A stretch of 64,000 bases of DNA from Meconema thalassinum (Eukaryota; Arthropoda; Insecta; Orthoptera; Tettigoniidae), in NCBI GenBank assembly GCA_946902985.2, contig OX336389.2:794778979-794842978 (forward strand), given 5' to 3'. Numbering within the stretch: the stretch's first letter is position 1; each line of letters opens with the position of its first letter. Below are positions 12,396 to 23,765 of the stretch, in pieces. The notes beneath the pieces were generated by a model that was not told the origin of the DNA, did no database searches, and was given only the letters and a program-made list of their open reading frames with translations. The translations under genes were made by a program, and so were the position numbers.

Positions 12396-14257
12396 TTTAA
12401 TAATCTTTTCAAAATTCTCCAGGCAATTAGCCTAAATAGATTTTCCATATGATGAACTAAGTAGCTCTTGGTAAGTGATCTACATTGTGATTAAGTACAG
12501 GACAATAAATTTAAATTCAATACCCAATGTCCAATTTTAAGCAATCAATATTCCAATGTTCTAAAACAACATAACTGTCATATCATGGTTCCAGTGGTTG
12601 CCCCGTATTAAACCAAAGTTTTCATTGTCGCACAGGATAACTCAAATAATAAGTCTCATAAGTTACGGGAAAAAATACATTAAAATATTCCTAAACTCAT
12701 CAAGGTTATAATTTGTTCTTTCAATTCCATTTTAGGGACACCTGTATATCCGGTTTACGTCACTCTCTGAATTATTTTTGTGTCATTACTAATGCGTGTA
12801 GCCCTGTGACCTGAAACAAGGTCACCACACAACTCATTTTCGAATACAGGGAGACTAGCGGACCCGTGAAAGAAATCTTGCAGGTTCATAAACCACACTT
12901 TCCCCAATAGGTTTATAACCAAATGATTATAGAACACGATTTACATTTCAGATAGAATTCCAAGTTCTACGTTCTCTAACTTAAGAAGGCAATCACTGAA
13001 AATTGGATCATCATATCACTCACCGGTTATTCGATATTTATGAAATTAGAGCCTATGATTTGAGTACGGTACTCATTCCTTTGATTTACTTTTTTTCTGA
13101 AATCCATGCAAAATGATAAAGGAAAGACCTCAGAATGTTAAATGACATGAAACAGGCGTCACAGTGGCCAAAATGTGAAGTGGACGGCACTCATGGAACG
13201 TATTTTCCTACAGCAACAGTATTTGCAAATCGCACACTACGTACATTTTTTAAAAGTAATTTTTTAAAGAAATTATGGATATTTATGAATTTATAGTGCA
13301 ATTCATCACTGCTATTGTCCATTCTGTTTCATTTGAATGAGCATTTGTCACGATCGGTCGCTTGTGAGCGTCTCAGGAGGGATCTATACTACTGAAATAA
13401 TATATATGATTAGGTAATGTACCCAGAAGGGTCAGCGAAAATAAGCATGACTCATATTCGGAAAATTCCAATTGACATTCTGAGAGAGTATTTGGTACGT
13501 TCGTAAGCACGCACGGCCATGTCATTTGGAGATTGTTGGTAATTATTTCTTCCCTAAGAGGGACACTATTAAAGCAGGAAGAGGTGGCCTAAATCTTACA
13601 AACTGAATTCTACTGGAATTCTACTGACTATTCCAATTCAGCACCTGGTGTTAATATTTTATTCATGTCGCTTTAATAAATCCACCTTCAATTGACGTTC
13701 TTTCCTTCTCGAATGAGCAGTACCCTACATATTACCCGGAGAGTATATTAAATTCCCACCGCGGGCACAGAGCCAATTTGACATTAAAGGAAAGTCATTT
13801 CACTGCATCTGACAAATCACGGAAGTAACAGCAGTTACGCTGTTTTGACAGCATAAATGTTTTTATTGTGAACAGGATTGTATAGGCTACAGTATTTCTA
13901 CGTGCACTCGACATGTTTTCCATGTGTGATAAGTTGGCCTCTTCACCTCTTAAAATGAGCGAGTATTCAATGCACATCGTATGTGGAACTACAAAGATGA
14001 ACTGATGTGGCTACTTGGCTGAGATGCTCGCCTTTTGTGCACGAGGATTGGGTATTGAGAAGGGTGGCAGTTGGTGGTTGTTAAGAAGTTTATTCAGGAT
14101 GAGTGGAGTATAACCAGGCTGCTGGAAACATACGATCCTCCAGGTCAGAAAGCGCCTAAATTTGCAAAAATAGTGGAGTAAAAATGCGGGATTTAGCAGG
14201 AAAAATAGTTTGGTTAGATTATTTAGACATGTCTTGTGGAAAAATTTACGCCCTATG
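12396..14257. other. AT-rich spacer, nothing recognised
   Basis: No domain is recognised in the short frames (for example 12755-12937 or 13795-13977, minus). 13604-13641 contains a duplicated 'gaattctactg' within a short imperfect palindrome. Confidence 0.5.
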
Positions 14258-14392
14258 CTGTGCAGTACTCACACGGCTCCCTCACATTTGCGCACACTCA
14301 AAAGCCAACTGAATGCACCAGGATTTGATCCTGCTACTTAGGTAACATCAGGCGACACCGTTGCCACTGTGATACGCTGCCAGTCGTAACAC
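14258..14392 (-). mobile_element. tRNA-derived SINE, family C, truncated (minus copy)
   Basis: The minus-strand head near 14340-14385 ('ggcagcgtatcacagtggca') and B box 'ggatcaaatcc' near 14320 match family C. Only the first ~135 bp survive; the body seen at 6665-6760 is missing. It lies head to head with the family-A copy at 14398. Confidence 0.7.
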
Positions 14393-14397
14393 GGTAA

Positions 14398-14755
14398 ATG
14401 GAAATGTAAATGGCTGTCGTCTGGAAGGTCCGGGTTCAATTTCTGTCTCTGCCAAGAAATTTCATTCTGGTCTTAGGGATGCAACGGGAGGCATAACTGA
14501 GGAGTGGTGGGTTCGATTCCTACCCTAGTCATCTTGGAAGTGTTTTCCTTTATTTTGCACTTTTGCTCTAGTCAATTGCTGGGATGGTTCCTAACTTATG
14601 GCCACGCACTCTTCTTTCCAAATCCTTACCTGAATGACAATTACACATACTAATACACCCATCACAATAACACAGGTTATCATACAACATCGCACACACC
14701 CCCAAGTGCACGGGGATGAATGACCACGATGTCCAAGCTCCTCAAATGAAACAAC
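14398..14755 (+). mobile_element. tRNA-derived SINE, family A
   Basis: Plus-strand copy with 'ggtccgggttcaatttctg', 'ctctgccaagaaattt', 'gtgggttcgattcctaccc' and tail 'gtgcacggggatgaatgacc' near 14704-14724. It is more worn than 12000-12395. Confidence 0.78.
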
Positions 14756-16185
14756 AACAAGAAAGAAGTGATGTCCAGGGTGAATTCATGTACGATGAAT
14801 TATCCTCCCAAAAACCCATGTTAAATCAATCACTTTGTGGGAGGCTGTTCTTAGCAAGCAGTCTGGCAAGAACGTTTCAAGGGTCGTGTGTCAATGGATG
14901 GACACCAATCAGACAGGTCCCCCCTCCCTCTTCAAGATTGGACTTTTCATGAACTGCCTCTGTGACCTTCGCCATTCTAGCTGGCTACAAGTCTCATACG
15001 TTTTATCTTTCTTTGCGTTTGTCACATTTGTTGATATTTAGACACAAGACCAGTTTGAAAGATCTCGTTGTTTGGTTCCCGGCTTTACGTTCAGTAGTAG
15101 GTTTCCAAGCGGAGTTGTCGAATGTGTCGCACTTTTCCTTCTGTTTTCTCATAAACTACGTACCTTTTAATAGACGTTTTTCACGTCGTTCAGCGCTGTC
15201 TGACCTGGGAAAACAAATGTTCTAGGTTGCGACCCATCTCAGCTGAGTTGCTCGCATGTCAGTGGATTTTCTCTATGTCAAGTTCCAGCTCCTCTGTGTG
15301 TGTGAAACCACACCAGATAATACCTAATGCACAGCTTAGTTTTATTGTGATTACAGTAAAACCTGCCTTCAACGGAGACAAATGGGACTCGTATTTCCCC
15401 GTTATGCTAAAATAATTAGGTAAACCACAACATAAATTATCTTGAACCTACTGGAAAAAATAAAACAGTGTACATACCTTATTCAGTGTTGTATTTACAT
15501 ATTTCTGCTACGAAGTAATGAACTACTTTAGAAGCAAAACCCTCAGTGAACATAAAGACAGGCATTGGATGATTTACAGATCATTAAGGCAAGCATTGGG
15601 AAAGTTTTGAGCAAGTGGAAACAGTCAAATAAACGTACACATTGACATGAAGGTTGGAGAACAAAAGGGGAAAGAACTTTCTTGCATGCTACAGAATCAA
15701 CTGTTACGGCAGACAAGGTAGACTTTCACCGGGTGCCGGAAAAGTTTCTAAGCACTGCCTTCCCGACCATAGAAATTGTCCGTTAAAATGCGAATTTTGA
15801 TTTCCGTTGTCCACGTAAGACAGTCTGTGTTTGATGAAGGGAATTTAACAGGTTTTTACGCCTACGTTTACGGACCGTCAAATATTTCCGTTTAACATAA
15901 GTTTCCGTTTGATAAAGGGTCCGTTGTAGGCAGGCTCTAGTGTATTACTATTATTATTATAATTATTAATTCATTTTCTCAAATTATTCATGGGTACATA
16001 ATATGACGGCACTCGATATACTAAGCGCCTTTCTATAGAATAAGTAGGAGAACTATGAACTCCATTCAGTACAATAATGGAAATAATGTACAGAAATGAT
16101 ACAATTACGTACAATCGTGCTTAGTATGAACTGCTAGTCATCTTCCGCAAGGCAGGTCCACACAATACCGCTTGGCGAGCAGATG
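14756..16185. other. Spacer, nothing recognised
   Basis: Overlapping open frames of 62-87 codons between 14716 and 15415 show no domain. 15950-15970 is a short (ATT)n run. Confidence 0.5.
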
Positions 16186-16669
16186 ACACGATAAGAGTGG
16201 ATTCGGACAGAGTGTAGTCTGAGATGTGCGTGCATTCACTCGGACACCACTCGTATCGTGTCAACAGCCAATATGAGTACACTCCGAAAGCACCATCAAT
16301 TCAGAGTTGGGTCAGATGGAGCCCTACTTATCAGTTTTTACTCGGACAGAGTAGTGGATCAAATATGGCAGAAAGTGTAAATCCAACTAAACGTCCTCGC
16401 ACCTGGAAGTGGAGCGAGACGCCAATTGCAAAATGTATGGAGTTATGTTGGGAAGTATTGTAGAAGGTGAGGTTGGGCAGTTACAAAATTAAAGACGTAA
16501 GACTCGGCCTTGACGAAAGTAAATGAGGATCCAAATATGCCGCGACTTTACCTTTTTCTATTGTAACGAGTGTTACACTCGTATCGAGTGCACTTCAATC
16601 TTAAGTACTCCATCCAAGCCCACTCGGACCACAGTGTACTTGGTTGGAGTCCACTCTTATCGTGTTAAC
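16186..16669. mobile_element. Possible MITE with ~16-bp terminal inverted repeats
   Basis: The left end reads 'acacgataagagtggattc' (from ~16187) and the right end, on the other strand, reads 'acacgataagagtggactc' (from ~16668 inward). A third, internal inverted copy of the motif, 'ccactcgtatcgtgtc', lies at 16246-16261, and 'cactcgga' blocks recur at 16237 and 16620. A short internal frame at 16366-16463 begins MAESV and contains KRPRTWKW, loosely like the start of a Myb/SANT-type DNA-binding region in PIF/Harbinger second proteins; that reading is a guess. I could not settle a target duplication. Confidence 0.5.
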
Positions 16670-17345
16670 CCAGAACTTAGCGCTGCATTGCTTCTTCAAA
16701 CATTTATGGAATGCGTACAGTATTAGTCCGTTGACGGATAATACCACAGGCTTAATTATTACGTGCTGCATCTTCCAAATTCTCGTCACCACGTTCGCAA
16801 GCCCTTTGTATTGGCAGACCTTCTTTCAATAATGTTAACATTGGGGAGTGGAGTGTCTGTTATAAATGTGCAGCTTATAGCACTTGTGTCACAACAGATC
16901 TTGTATATGTCATTGTCTATTACACAGTATAAAGTGAGGACAATACTTAGGCTCCAGTAGGATGTGAGTTCATCATCATTTAATATGCCTATGCTATTGA
17001 CTGGTGTACAGTGCCTGAAACTTCGTCATGCCTCTCATTACTTTTTATTCATTTTCTCTAATTTTTCATGGGTACATGTGCAGTCCAAAAATTCTAATAT
17101 TGGACAACCTGAAGTCTCCTGATGAATGCATCATCGTCTACATTTATCGGGTTGCACATTGCCATCTCTCATTAAGTACTTCTTGTAGTATCTAGTGGCG
17201 ATTACCTGGAATTGTATGGCAGCAGCAAAACTTTCTGTTTCTCAGAATAACTATCCAATTTGTAGCCTCTTGTGTGATGCACATCTGTCCCAAATCCTCT
17301 GAGTTACTTTCTTGTGATATTTACCAGGAATAAATTGTCTCAATG
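16670..17345. other. Spacer, nothing recognised
   Basis: No supported feature. Two overlapping plus frames (16644-16832, 16763-16960) have no motif. Confidence 0.5.
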
Positions 17346-17560
17346 CTAGTTCCTTTTCCCTGCGGGGGCATGGTTGCGGAGCGGTCAAGCTGTTTGCCTC
17401 TCACCAAGGTGGACTGGGTTCGATTCCCGGTCAAAGCATGTGAGATTTTCGAAGTGAAATGCCATTACTTGTGGTTCGGATTCCACGTAAAAATGAGGTC
17501 CCGTGGCTCATGATCGCACGATTAACGGTCACGTAAAACTAAAAGCTTCCTTCCCTTTCT
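17346..17560 (+). mobile_element. tRNA-derived SINE, family D
   Basis: The head contains 'catggttgcggagcggtcaa' (A box region, ~17369) and, 40 bp on, 'gggttcgattcccggtc' (B box, ~17416-17432). A non-tRNA body follows: 'tgaggtcccgtggctcatg', then 'gattaacggtcacgtaaaac'. The single head and unrelated body make it a SINE rather than a tRNA gene. Confidence 0.75.
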
Positions 17561-18365
17561 CCGCATACAACTCTGTACAAGTTTTCTTAATAAGCCGATT
17601 TTTAAGGCATAGTGTAGTTTGCGTATCAGCTTTCACAGCAAATTAACGCAGTATTCCTCAATCAGCTAGTTTCTCGTCAGAGATTGACCCTTTTCGTGCA
17701 AGCATTCGCATGTTGTATGCGATAAGTGGTGAACACGGATATTATAATTATTGTTATTACCGTATTGTTTAGACTGTACATATAACCCATTTGTGGTACA
17801 TCACAATATTACTATATGGACTTCAGGGAATCAAAATATAGTTACTGAAACAGCCAATTCTAAGCTAGAAAGTCGCTACCCATGAACTTCCGGACGATTC
17901 GGGTTGTTGAGAGAACTATTTCCTTCTGCATTAGTTTGTACATTTTTCTATCCAGATCCAGTTAATAAGGCCTGTGCCCGTTAATCCGGAGACCAACGCC
18001 CACATATGCGAGAATCTCGAAATCGGTTCAGCACGATACTCGGAAAACTCTCGGGGAAAACAGGGTAGAAATGTGGTGCGAAACCGAATTCGAGTTCCAC
18101 AAGCGAATATAGGAAAGGACGAACACAAAATTCTTTATAAGTACTCGACTGTCCTTTACCCTGAGATTCCTCAGAAAAAAACACTTCGTAAACCTTCACT
18201 TTAAAGAACAAGAAGTTCCGTGAAGAACTATACAGCCTACTTTTCATGCCAATGATTATTCTACAGTATATGAACCTATCTAGAATAATGACGAAATTAA
18301 GTTGGTAATATCGAAATATCTAATTAGTTCAAAATATACCTGGTATAATGTAGCCTAATAGAGCA
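17561..18365. other. Spacer, nothing recognised
   Basis: 17931-18247 is open in several frames on both strands (60-88 codons) and somewhat richer in CpG than its surroundings, but no domain is visible. Confidence 0.45.
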
Positions 18366-19660
18366 CTACAGTTGGCAGCCCTGGCGACTGAATATATTCT
18401 TAGTTCAATCTCTTAAGGTACAGAATACAAAATTTGGTTGAAGTCCAATGGACGTTACATGCAGTTAGACACTGGATCTATCAGCACGCGTAAAAGCATG
18501 TTGCCAACAATACCATGCGTGTGCTGGTCAGAAATAATCTGAAATATTATGATATCTTGTTGTACCAATTTTGAATGAAATCCATTTGTTAGTATAGAAG
18601 TTACATGTATTTTAAAATTGGACAAATCAGCAGGCATAGAATCATGTTGGCAGCACTGCCTTGTATTAATTACTCCAAATTAATCTAGAATGTCAGGTGC
18701 TATACGTGTGCAAAGTATAGATCTGTTGGCTTGCATACTTTCTGGTATATTGATATTAGTGTAAAATAAATATAGACAGCATTTATTAACAGTTGGCAGC
18801 CCTGATTGCTCTTAAAAATACTTATAGTCATATCTGTTATGGTACACATAGCACATACGAAATTTAGTTGAAATCCAACTGATAGTATAGAAGTTACATG
18901 TATTTAAAAATTGGTACTATCAGCAGGCTTATAATCATGTTGGTAGAACTGACGTATATAAGTTACTCCAAATTAATCTAAAATGTCAGAATATACGTGT
19001 GCATAGTTTAAAGCTGTTGGCTTGCATACTTTCTGATATATTGGTATTTGGATTTAAAAAAAATAAAGAGAGAAATTATTAACAGTTGGCAGCCCTGGTG
19101 GCTCTTAAGAATACGCTCAGTCATATCTGTTTATGTACAGATATTACATACAAAATTTGGTTGAAATCCTATTGATAGTGTAGAAGTTATATGCATTTAA
19201 ACATTGGACCTATCAGAAGGCTTAACATTATTTTGGCAACACTGTCATGGTTGGCCTCCTGGAAATTAAACTGAAATAGTATTATCTACATGTGTGCCAA
19301 TTTTGGAATAGCTCCCATGCATACCTTGCAAGATATCCAACATGGAGCTCAAATTAATAGTGCGTTTTTTCAGCAGTTGGTAGCACTGACATCATTTTCA
19401 AATATGGACGTGAGATATTCCGGTGCACATCTTTACTCATACTAAATTTGGTTTTGATTGCTGCAGCCGTTTAGGAGTTGATAGGGGGGGGACACACACA
19501 CAGCCAGACAGACCGACAGCCAGAAGGACAGACAGACAGACAGACAGACAGACACACATTTTCCCGGATCGATCTCATAAGTCTACTTTTTCCTCATTTT
19601 TGCAAAATGTGAAAAGTAGGCTAAAATGTCTTATGAAATAAATCCGTGTCCAATCGTGTT
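18366..19660 (+). repeat. Degenerate ~290-bp tandem repeats ending in a (CAGA)n tract
   Basis: The block 'acagttggcagccctg' recurs at about 18368, 18789 and 19081, with a weaker 'gcagttggtagcactgac' at about 19373. Each is followed by 'aaatttggttgaaatcc', 'tagaagttacatg' and 'atcagcaggc'. Spacing is ~421, ~292 and ~292 bp; the first interval contains an extra partial duplication. The last unit runs into 'gccgtttaggagttgatagg' and then a C/A/G-only microsatellite (~19492-19556, mostly CAGA). Some insect repeats end this way; the family is not named here. Confidence 0.7.
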
Positions 19661-20319
19661 CACGAAATCTGGCCATTTACATATTTGTTATTCACACGGG
19701 TCATTTATTTAGTACTCGCACTTGTTTTCAACTAAATAAAATAAATAAATAAATAGCCTTACAAATCCCATAAGGGCTATGGCCTCCTGCTTTGCAGGGA
19801 ATTGCTCAGTTTTAACTCATCAGGTGAGCAAGTCCTGAGGAGCATTCAGGGTTATTCTTTCTGATTGGGCCTTCTATATAGATGTGCATCTGATTAAAGA
19901 TTAAGTAAATTATATTACGATGGCATAACATTCGCTACAACAATCTTCATTTCTGAGTCTGGCGATATCAAGGCCTCAAATATCCATTAGTATTACGGAA
20001 ATCATAATAGCCATCAACCAATATCTGGGAGCTTCCCATTGCCACTAAGCACAAAGCTTACCCTGTCTAAGCACTTGAACAATGACAGAAACTGCCAAGT
20101 CTTCACTCTTCAGTAAAATCTACGTATATTGAACCGTTTCAAATAGGTCTTTTTAAAATGCAATACAAAACCTTACCGGTGGAGTTTTAACATCTAGTTT
20201 GGATGCAGATACCTATACACGTTCTTTAACATCCCACAAATAATTCACTATGTTGTGCACATGTGGTCCCGGAACGAATTAACAAGTGTTTCGCAAAATA
20301 GTTGAACCTTTTGAATTCC
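19661..20319. other. Spacer, nothing recognised
   Basis: A short (AAAT)n run lies at 19735-19755. No gene is seen. Confidence 0.5.
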
Positions 20320-20548
20320 TTGTGATGCAGTAAGGTTATTTTCCCTAGTGAACACGATGATGTTTCCTTAAAATTAGAGCGCGAGACAATGTTCCATTAG
20401 TTCTGTCCGCCATGCAAATGACTTCTCACATGTGCTACAAGTGTATTACTTCACTCCAGTATGAACAACAGTGTGCTTCTTGAGGTCACCGCTCTGTGAG
20501 AAGCCTTTATTGCACACCAGAGATATGTACCGCTTTGCTGCATGCCCA
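20320..20548 (-). pseudogene. C2H2 zinc-finger fragment, degenerate
   Basis: The minus strand encodes pieces of consecutive classical C2H2 fingers, the DNA-binding modules of many transcription factors. From about 20545 down: CNKGFSQSGDLKKHTVVH, then the linker HTGVK (canonical TGEKP), a stop, then CSTCEKSFAWRTELMEH. After a frame change a third helix end KHHRVH follows near 20355-20375. In the first finger the leading cysteine pair is reduced to one. The ~28-residue spacing and TGEK-like linker make the identification good. Stops and a frameshift show it is not functional. It lies 33 bp beyond the 3' end of a truncated LINE on the same strand, so it could be carried sequence or a local gene relic. 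Confidence 0.7.
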
Positions 20549-20580
20549 CTGAACGGTGTCTTTCTAGTTGATGCATTGTT

Positions 20581-20985
20581 TTATTGGTCACTGCATGCGA
20601 GTCTCCCTAGGTCTTTCCACTCCTGCCTCATCTTCGCTGTTCTTGTCCATTGTTTTCCTCCCCATTTTACGAACCAGTCTGCCCATCTGATTCTTTGTCT
20701 CCCAACGTTTCGTCTTCCTGTTCTTGGGTCCCACATCGTCATTTTGTACGTCCATCGGTTAGGATCTAATCTCGCTACATGTCCACCCCATCTCCATTTG
20801 AGCTGGTCTGCTAATGTCATAGCGTCTTTCATGCCGGTTCTCCTTCTTAAATCTTCGTTCCGTATTCTATCTTTCATTGAGACATGAAGTATCTTCCTTT
20901 CCATTTTCCGTTGACATCTCTGGATCATTTGTCTTTGTTTCGATGTTAATGCCCAAGTTTGGCAACCATATAGTAACACCGGTAT
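20581..20985 (-). pseudogene. 5'-truncated LINE, ORF2 C-terminal region
   Basis: An open minus-strand frame of 132 codons begins abruptly at the element break near 20985. It matches the end of APE-type LINE RT proteins in insects: LYGCQTWAL at the start, QRKMERKIL, RIRNEDLRRRTG, then KWRWGGHVARL and GRRNVGRQRIRWAD, with a stop near 20581. The order and spacing are those of the thumb and C-terminal segment. It has no RT palm or endonuclease, so it is a typical 5'-truncated insertion. The frame is still open, so it is younger than most elements here. The GHVAR block also occurs, as GHVHRM, in the LINE at 52.2-56.2 kb, but the two are different families. Confidence 0.82.
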
Positions 20986-23261
20986 GTTTTCAACTAATTA
21001 ACATTTATTGATCGTTGCACACAAATAATCATAATAAACCTGCTTGAAATCAGATATTGATGCAAGTTGACACTCGACAATAACCTTCTATTTGGTATTT
21101 TAAATATTTAACTAATATATTACTCAACCTCAATTCACACTCCCACCATAACATGACAGTACTGGAAAAATATACTAATTTTGAAGTAATAATTCTCGAT
21201 TTCATTGTGTCGTGACATCATTAACTTCAAATAGGCTATCACCCTTTTAATAAAACATTCTCACTCAACTTTGCTCAAATTATTTAACACAGCTCCATAT
21301 AATCAAATAGCAAGATCAATTTTCATAATATAAACTCTCAAGCCACTATGCTTGATCCCTAGTAATCTCAATATAACGACGCCATGTCCTCGACATGTCC
21401 GTTCCATTGGGGCTTCATTCGCCTCTAAAAATTGCAAAAATATAACTTCATTAATCATTGTCACAACACATCCTAAAATAATATGAAATACCACTCAAAA
21501 AATCGGCATATGAAACTTTTGGTTTACCACAGAATGAGAATTTAAATAGTCCAGAAAAAGGAAAATCTTCATTAGGTCAGCTATTAGTCATAGATCTTAC
21601 CACTAATTTATAATAAATAATTTCAAGCTATGATTATTATTATTATCTCTCATAATATTGCATATCTCTGTTAAGTGCTATAACAATTTTGCTATGTGCC
21701 AAGATAGATTATAAACATTTTACTATACTTATTATCACTTGACCCCATTCGAAGCTAAACTGATACAGATGCCTCAATTTGAAAACAAAAAATGGCATGA
21801 AGACTACAGTTCGAATTATAATACTCATATTTAGCTCAGGAATAGATCCAAAACTGTATTGCCACAAACTATATTGATTCATGAGGCGTATTTGAATGTC
21901 AAAAATAAATCATGCGATGATTGTCGCAAAACCCCACTAAATAAATAAGACTAGGGAAGATCTGAATAGCATTTTACACTTGGGCAAGACTTGAAAAGAA
22001 AATACATGAATAAATCTGGTATATGCTCAGCTAGATTAAATGGAACTAAGTTTGGATATCACCTCAGCTGCACTAAATATAACTAGACTTGGATAAATAG
22101 AATTAAGCTTAGATACGCAGTACTACGCTAGGCAAAATTACAAAGACATGGGATGGTCTTACTTTAGATTCCACAGGAAATCGTTTAGGCTATCAGCTCG
22201 GCTACGGTTGGTGTGGTCTGGTTCCTCCATTTGCTGGTTTGTGCACCCCATAGCACACATGACTGCCTCAATCCCGGGCTGGAGTCGGCAACGGCTTCGG
22301 ACAGATTTCCATTGGATAGCCCATCATGGATGTTCATGGTCCAGTAAGGGCCTGGAATCGACATCTGGTTCTTCTTCTGTCTTCCTTCTCGCCTTACCCA
22401 TCTCCGGTGTTTAGTGCATATCCATTTCAATTTTCACTGCGTAGAAAGATTAGAAAAGCTATTCTTCTGATCGTCAAAATATTCCTAACACATGTTGGAT
22501 TTGTCAATATCATTGCGTTTTCGAATGTTCTGCACACGCTTGGATAACTATTATACAAGTGGTATGCCACATAAACTGTCAGTTCAACTATGAATTCGTC
22601 ACTAATAATTCTTTGCTGTTCACTGCTTGATTCGTTTCCTGCACTACGTTAATGGCTTCTAACAGGCACACACTTCTACAGAATGTTCTACTACCTTCCG
22701 TGCCCTGCGATATCACTGCCGCATTCTCACGTGAAATCACTATTTGTCGTTCATGAATTACAGTATTACCTCGACTTGTAACTCTCACGGCCCTGGTGCA
22801 CAAAATATATTTCCACAATCACACTCCAACTTGGAAAAGACCAAGTGTGATAATACTTTTCAAACACTCACATTAAACAGCACAATCTTATGTTCTCTAC
22901 ATAAAGTTAAGCGTACGGGCTGTCGGCGTGACCGACGTAGCCTAACTCCCCGGAGCACTTAGCCTATATAACGGCGATGCGGACTTATCACTTCCCACAA
23001 CAACAACGTAGACTGCTAGCGAATAGAGAGCACAGATAGTTGACGCGAAGAAAGAGCTGCCACTCAGATAGCTGCTGCGACCTTTATACTGCTCGGAGGG
23101 GTGGCTTAAGGTCCGGATGACGTAATGCTCCAGAGCTTTTTCCATTCACATCTCATGAAAGCGTGACGATAGATAAAAAATTCCTTTTGCAGTTTCATCA
23201 AAAAATCCTGGCCTATTTTATAATGTAGTCATCTCCTCTGTAGGGCAACGGGATAAGCTTC
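20986..23261. other. Spacer; unrecognised frames and a possible minus-strand promoter
   Basis: 20986-22140 is AT-rich with nothing recognised. 22148-22430 is open on both strands (81-88 codons) without a motif. 22960-23110 is GC-richer. On the minus strand a TATAAA at 23083-23088 is preceded by a CpG-containing stretch, and the block resembles an LTR promoter region, but no partner LTR was found. Confidence 0.35.
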
Positions 23262-23765
23262 AGTCAGGTATACTGGCAACTTCGATGGCTTGTCATTCCC
23301 TGCACACTTGCACTCAGCAGCGAACTGGCAGCCCACTGTCACGAACCTCGTTTGAAAATGCAGCATGGTACTTCATTCAAAACTCTTCAAACGACATGAC
23401 CGCTCCCGGTCACGGGCGCAGGCCTTGGAGCATGGTACTGGGGACCACGCCCGTACTTGAGACAATGACAGGTATGGTATTTACCCGTTTTACATGCCAT
23501 TGTCTTTTGATAGGGCAGACCAACTCACTATATTTGCTGATCATTTCTATGTGTTTTGATTGAAAATTCTTGTTGTTAGGAATCGCAACATCAATCAAGG
23601 TAGTTTGCTTCAATATCTTGCTGACGACTACCAGGTCCGGTATTTTGTGTGATACTGACTTATCAGTCACAATAGTCGATCCCAATACAACTTGTATTCA
23701 TTCTTTTCAAGAACACACTCTGGCTGATTTTGGCGATACGGAACTTTCTTCCCTTTAGAAGCTGA
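23262..23765 (-). pseudogene. LINE C-terminal fragment (endonuclease-like tail)
   Basis: Minus-strand frames match the tail of a common insect non-LTR polyprotein. The segment near 23700-23760 reads PECVLEKNEYKLYWDR. After a frame change near 23690 come TIVTDKSVSHKIPDLVVV, then LIDVAIPNNKN, KYSELVCPIKRQWHVK and PVIVSSTGVVPSTM. The pattern DRPDI..LID.AIPxxxN...K..KY..L..EI.R.W....V.P.V..ATG is the restriction-like or adjacent C-terminal domain found in several LINE families (as I recall it, R2/CRE-like). A degenerate continuation runs to about 23262 with a stop. It has no RT, so it is a fragment. Confidence 0.7.

Noticed and set aside
4380..17560. Functional tRNA genes at SINE heads
   Set aside because: A and B boxes are present but acceptor stems do not close, and conserved non-tRNA bodies follow in several copies.
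22148..22430. Conserved gene, because both strands are open
   Set aside because: No domain, start context or splice signals; a chance frame in a GC-richer stretch is enough.
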